From the NCBI RefSeq assembly GCF_001700505.1, contig NZ_MAPV01000077.1:791-52894 (forward strand): DNA of 52,104 nucleotides, given 5' to 3'. The notes beneath the pieces are model-generated. The model made no database searches and was not told the origin of the DNA. It worked only from the letters and a program-made list of their open reading frames with translations. Source of the DNA: Streptomyces mutomycini (GTDB lineage Bacteria; Actinomycetota; Actinomycetes; Streptomycetales; Streptomycetaceae). The position numbers and the translations under genes were made by a program. Positions 51,071-52,104 of this stretch are shown piece by piece. Numbering within the stretch: position 1 is the stretch's first letter; every line of letters begins with the position of its first letter.

Positions 51071-51307
51071 ATGGGAAGGAAAGCCATGGAGCGGTCTCTG
51101 AATGCGCTGCGCCGTGCTTGGGAGGCCGGGTTCGGCGGGCGGGCCCGGTGCCGCGGTCTCGATCGTGGAATGACGACGTCGGAGTACGCGGTGGGGACCA
51201 TTGCTGCCTGCGCCTTCGCGGCGGTGCTCTACAAGGTGGTCACCAGTGGGGCAGTGCTGTCGGCGTTGCAGTCATTGATCAAGGACGCCCTCGATGCGAA
51301 GTTCTGA
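51071..51307 (+). CDS. DUF4244 pilin-like protein (Flp-type)
   Basis: From ATG 51,071 the product has 78 residues; upstream in-frame ATGs (51,035, 51,059) and ATG 51,086 (with AAGGAAAG before it) are alternatives. A basic leader ends RGMTTSEYAVG: processing before the Met leaves Glu at position 5, as in type IV and Flp prepilins. A hydrophobic helix (VGTIAACAFAAVLYKVV) and a short amphipathic end follow. It is the likely major pilus subunit. No TadV prepilin peptidase is encoded in the window. Confidence 0.78.
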   Translation: MGRKAMERSLNALRRAWEAGFGGRARCRGLDRGMTTSEYAVGTIAACAFAAVLYKVVTSGAVLSALQSLIKDALDAKF

Positions 51308-51674
51308 GGACCTGGGGAGGGGCCTGACCGGTGACCGGGGGGCGGTGACGGCGGAGGCCGCCATGGCACTCCCTGTGCTGGTGGTGTTCGTCCTCGCGCT
51401 TGTATGGGCGTTGGTGGCCGCGTCGGACCAGATCCGCTGTGTGGACGCGGCGCGGGCCGGAGCGCGGGCAGCGGCCCGCTCGGAGCCGGAGGGTGCCGTA
51501 CGGGCCGCGGCGCGGGAGGCGGCGCCGGGCAGGGCACGGGTCGCTGTGGAGCGGGCCGGAGGGCTGTGGCGGGTCCGGGTGGAGGCGCCGACTCCGGGGC
51601 CCGGGCCGCTGGGCCTGACGCTGAGTGCTGAGGCTGTCGCGTTGGCCGAGGACACCGTGGGGACGGAACAGTGA
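51294..51674 (+). CDS. TadE-like pseudopilin
   Basis: A 126-residue protein starting at ATG 51,294, overlapping the pilin gene by 14 bp. It has GAVTAEAAMALPVLVVFVLALVW, the TadE prepilin-like segment with Glu near position 5 after the probable cleavage site, then an alpha-helical and beta part. TadE-type proteins are minor pilins in Tad systems. Its stop overlaps the next gene by 4 bp. Confidence 0.8.
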   Translation: MRSSEDLGRGLTGDRGAVTAEAAMALPVLVVFVLALVWALVAASDQIRCVDAARAGARAAARSEPEGAVRAAAREAAPGRARVAVERAGGLWRVRVEAPTPGPGPLGLTLSAEAVALAEDTVGTEQ

Positions 51675-52057
51675 GAAGGCTGCGCGGCACCCCCGGCAAC
51701 GGTGACCGGGGGCTGGCGACGGTCTGGGTGGCTGTCACAGCGGCGACGCTCTGCGCGGTGTTCGCCATGGTGCTGGCCCTCGGCCAGGCCGTGTCCGCCC
51801 GTCACCGGGCCGGCGGTGCGGCGGATCTGGCGGCGCTCGCCGCAGCCGATCAGGCGCTGCGCGGTGCGGAGGTGGCGTGCGCGGCGGCCGGGAAGGTCGC
51901 CTCGGCCCAGGGAGCGGACATCGTGCGTTGTGGGGTTCAGGGAGAGATCGCCGACGTGACTGCCCGCGCACAGTTCGGACCATACGCACCTGAGGTCAGG
52001 TCGAGAGCAGGGCCCCCGGAGGCCCCGTTGCGCCCTGCGTGGTCCGCGGCGTCGTAA
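51671..52057 (+). CDS. TadG-like/Rv3654c-type pseudopilin
   Basis: A 128-residue protein from GTG 51,671, coupled to the TadE-like gene. GDRGLATVWVAVTAATLCAVFAMV is the hydrophobic N-terminal segment of the Rv3654c/TadG family, followed by AVSARHRAGGAADLAALAAADQA, typical of the group. Two Cys in the C-terminal half (near 70 and 82) could form a disulfide outside the membrane. The TAA ends at 52,057, close to the window end; more pilus genes may follow. Confidence 0.78.
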   Translation: MRRLRGTPGNGDRGLATVWVAVTAATLCAVFAMVLALGQAVSARHRAGGAADLAALAAADQALRGAEVACAAAGKVASAQGADIVRCGVQGEIADVTARAQFGPYAPEVRSRAGPPEAPLRPAWSAAS

Positions 52058-52104
52058 TTCGCCGGGAGAGCCGGGGACCGGGGTGCCGGGGGAGCGTGGG
52101 GAGC

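Overview
The window is a very GC-rich actinobacterial chromosome segment. Codons end almost always in G or C, start codons include many GTG, genes are coupled by 4-bp ATGA/GTGA overlaps, and a WblA-type WhiB regulator is present. A Streptomyces or close relative is the best reading. No database search was run; all names rest on motifs and family knowledge.

Region 1 (about 1-17,930) is a specialised-metabolite gene cluster whose left edge may lie outside the window. It opens with two tiny coupled reading frames and a PrpF/LigU-type tautomerase behind a promoter with a GntR-like palindrome, closed by a strong terminator. Then comes a tightly coupled run. It starts with an AT-ACP protein and a 2056-residue iterative synthase with the order FabL-type enoyl reductase, KS, inactive KS (chain-length-factor-like), KR, DH. 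A KASIII-like protein with Ser in place of the active-site Cys, a P450 and a Rieske oxygenase follow, and then a complete methoxymalonyl-ACP set: FkbK-, FkbJ-, FkbI- and FkbH-like proteins and a convergent FkbG-like O-methyltransferase. The combination predicts an iteratively built, largely reduced polyketide in which methoxymalonyl-ACP is an extender or starter, later oxidised by the P450 and Rieske enzymes. No regulator, transporter, thioesterase or phosphopantetheinyl transferase is visible, so those functions lie elsewhere or further left.

Region 2 (about 18,280-46,350) is ordinary chromosome: tRNA-Pro(CGG), metallophosphoesterase, YqeY, a class A PBP, wblA, two ArsA-like ATPases, DUF4177, RidA, a NUDIX/metallo-beta-lactamase pair, crp, nth, CoA pyrophosphatase, MarP-like protease, an epoxide-hydrolase-like enzyme, Holin-X, NhaA, acetyl-CoA synthetase, a SulP-carbonic anhydrase fusion, a deacetylase-like lipoprotein, a CooC-like ATPase, a degenerate Fic protein, a colicin-immunity-like small protein, an IS5-type transposase remnant and a HAD phosphatase. 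Several of these genes have a -10 box 6-8 bp before the start codon, which suggests leaderless mRNAs.

Region 3 (46,350-52,104) is a Tad/Flp pilus operon: TadZ-, TadA-, TadB- and TadC-like proteins, a DUF4244 pilin-like protein, and TadE- and TadG-like pseudopilins, preceded by a 497-bp leader with a terminator-like hairpin.
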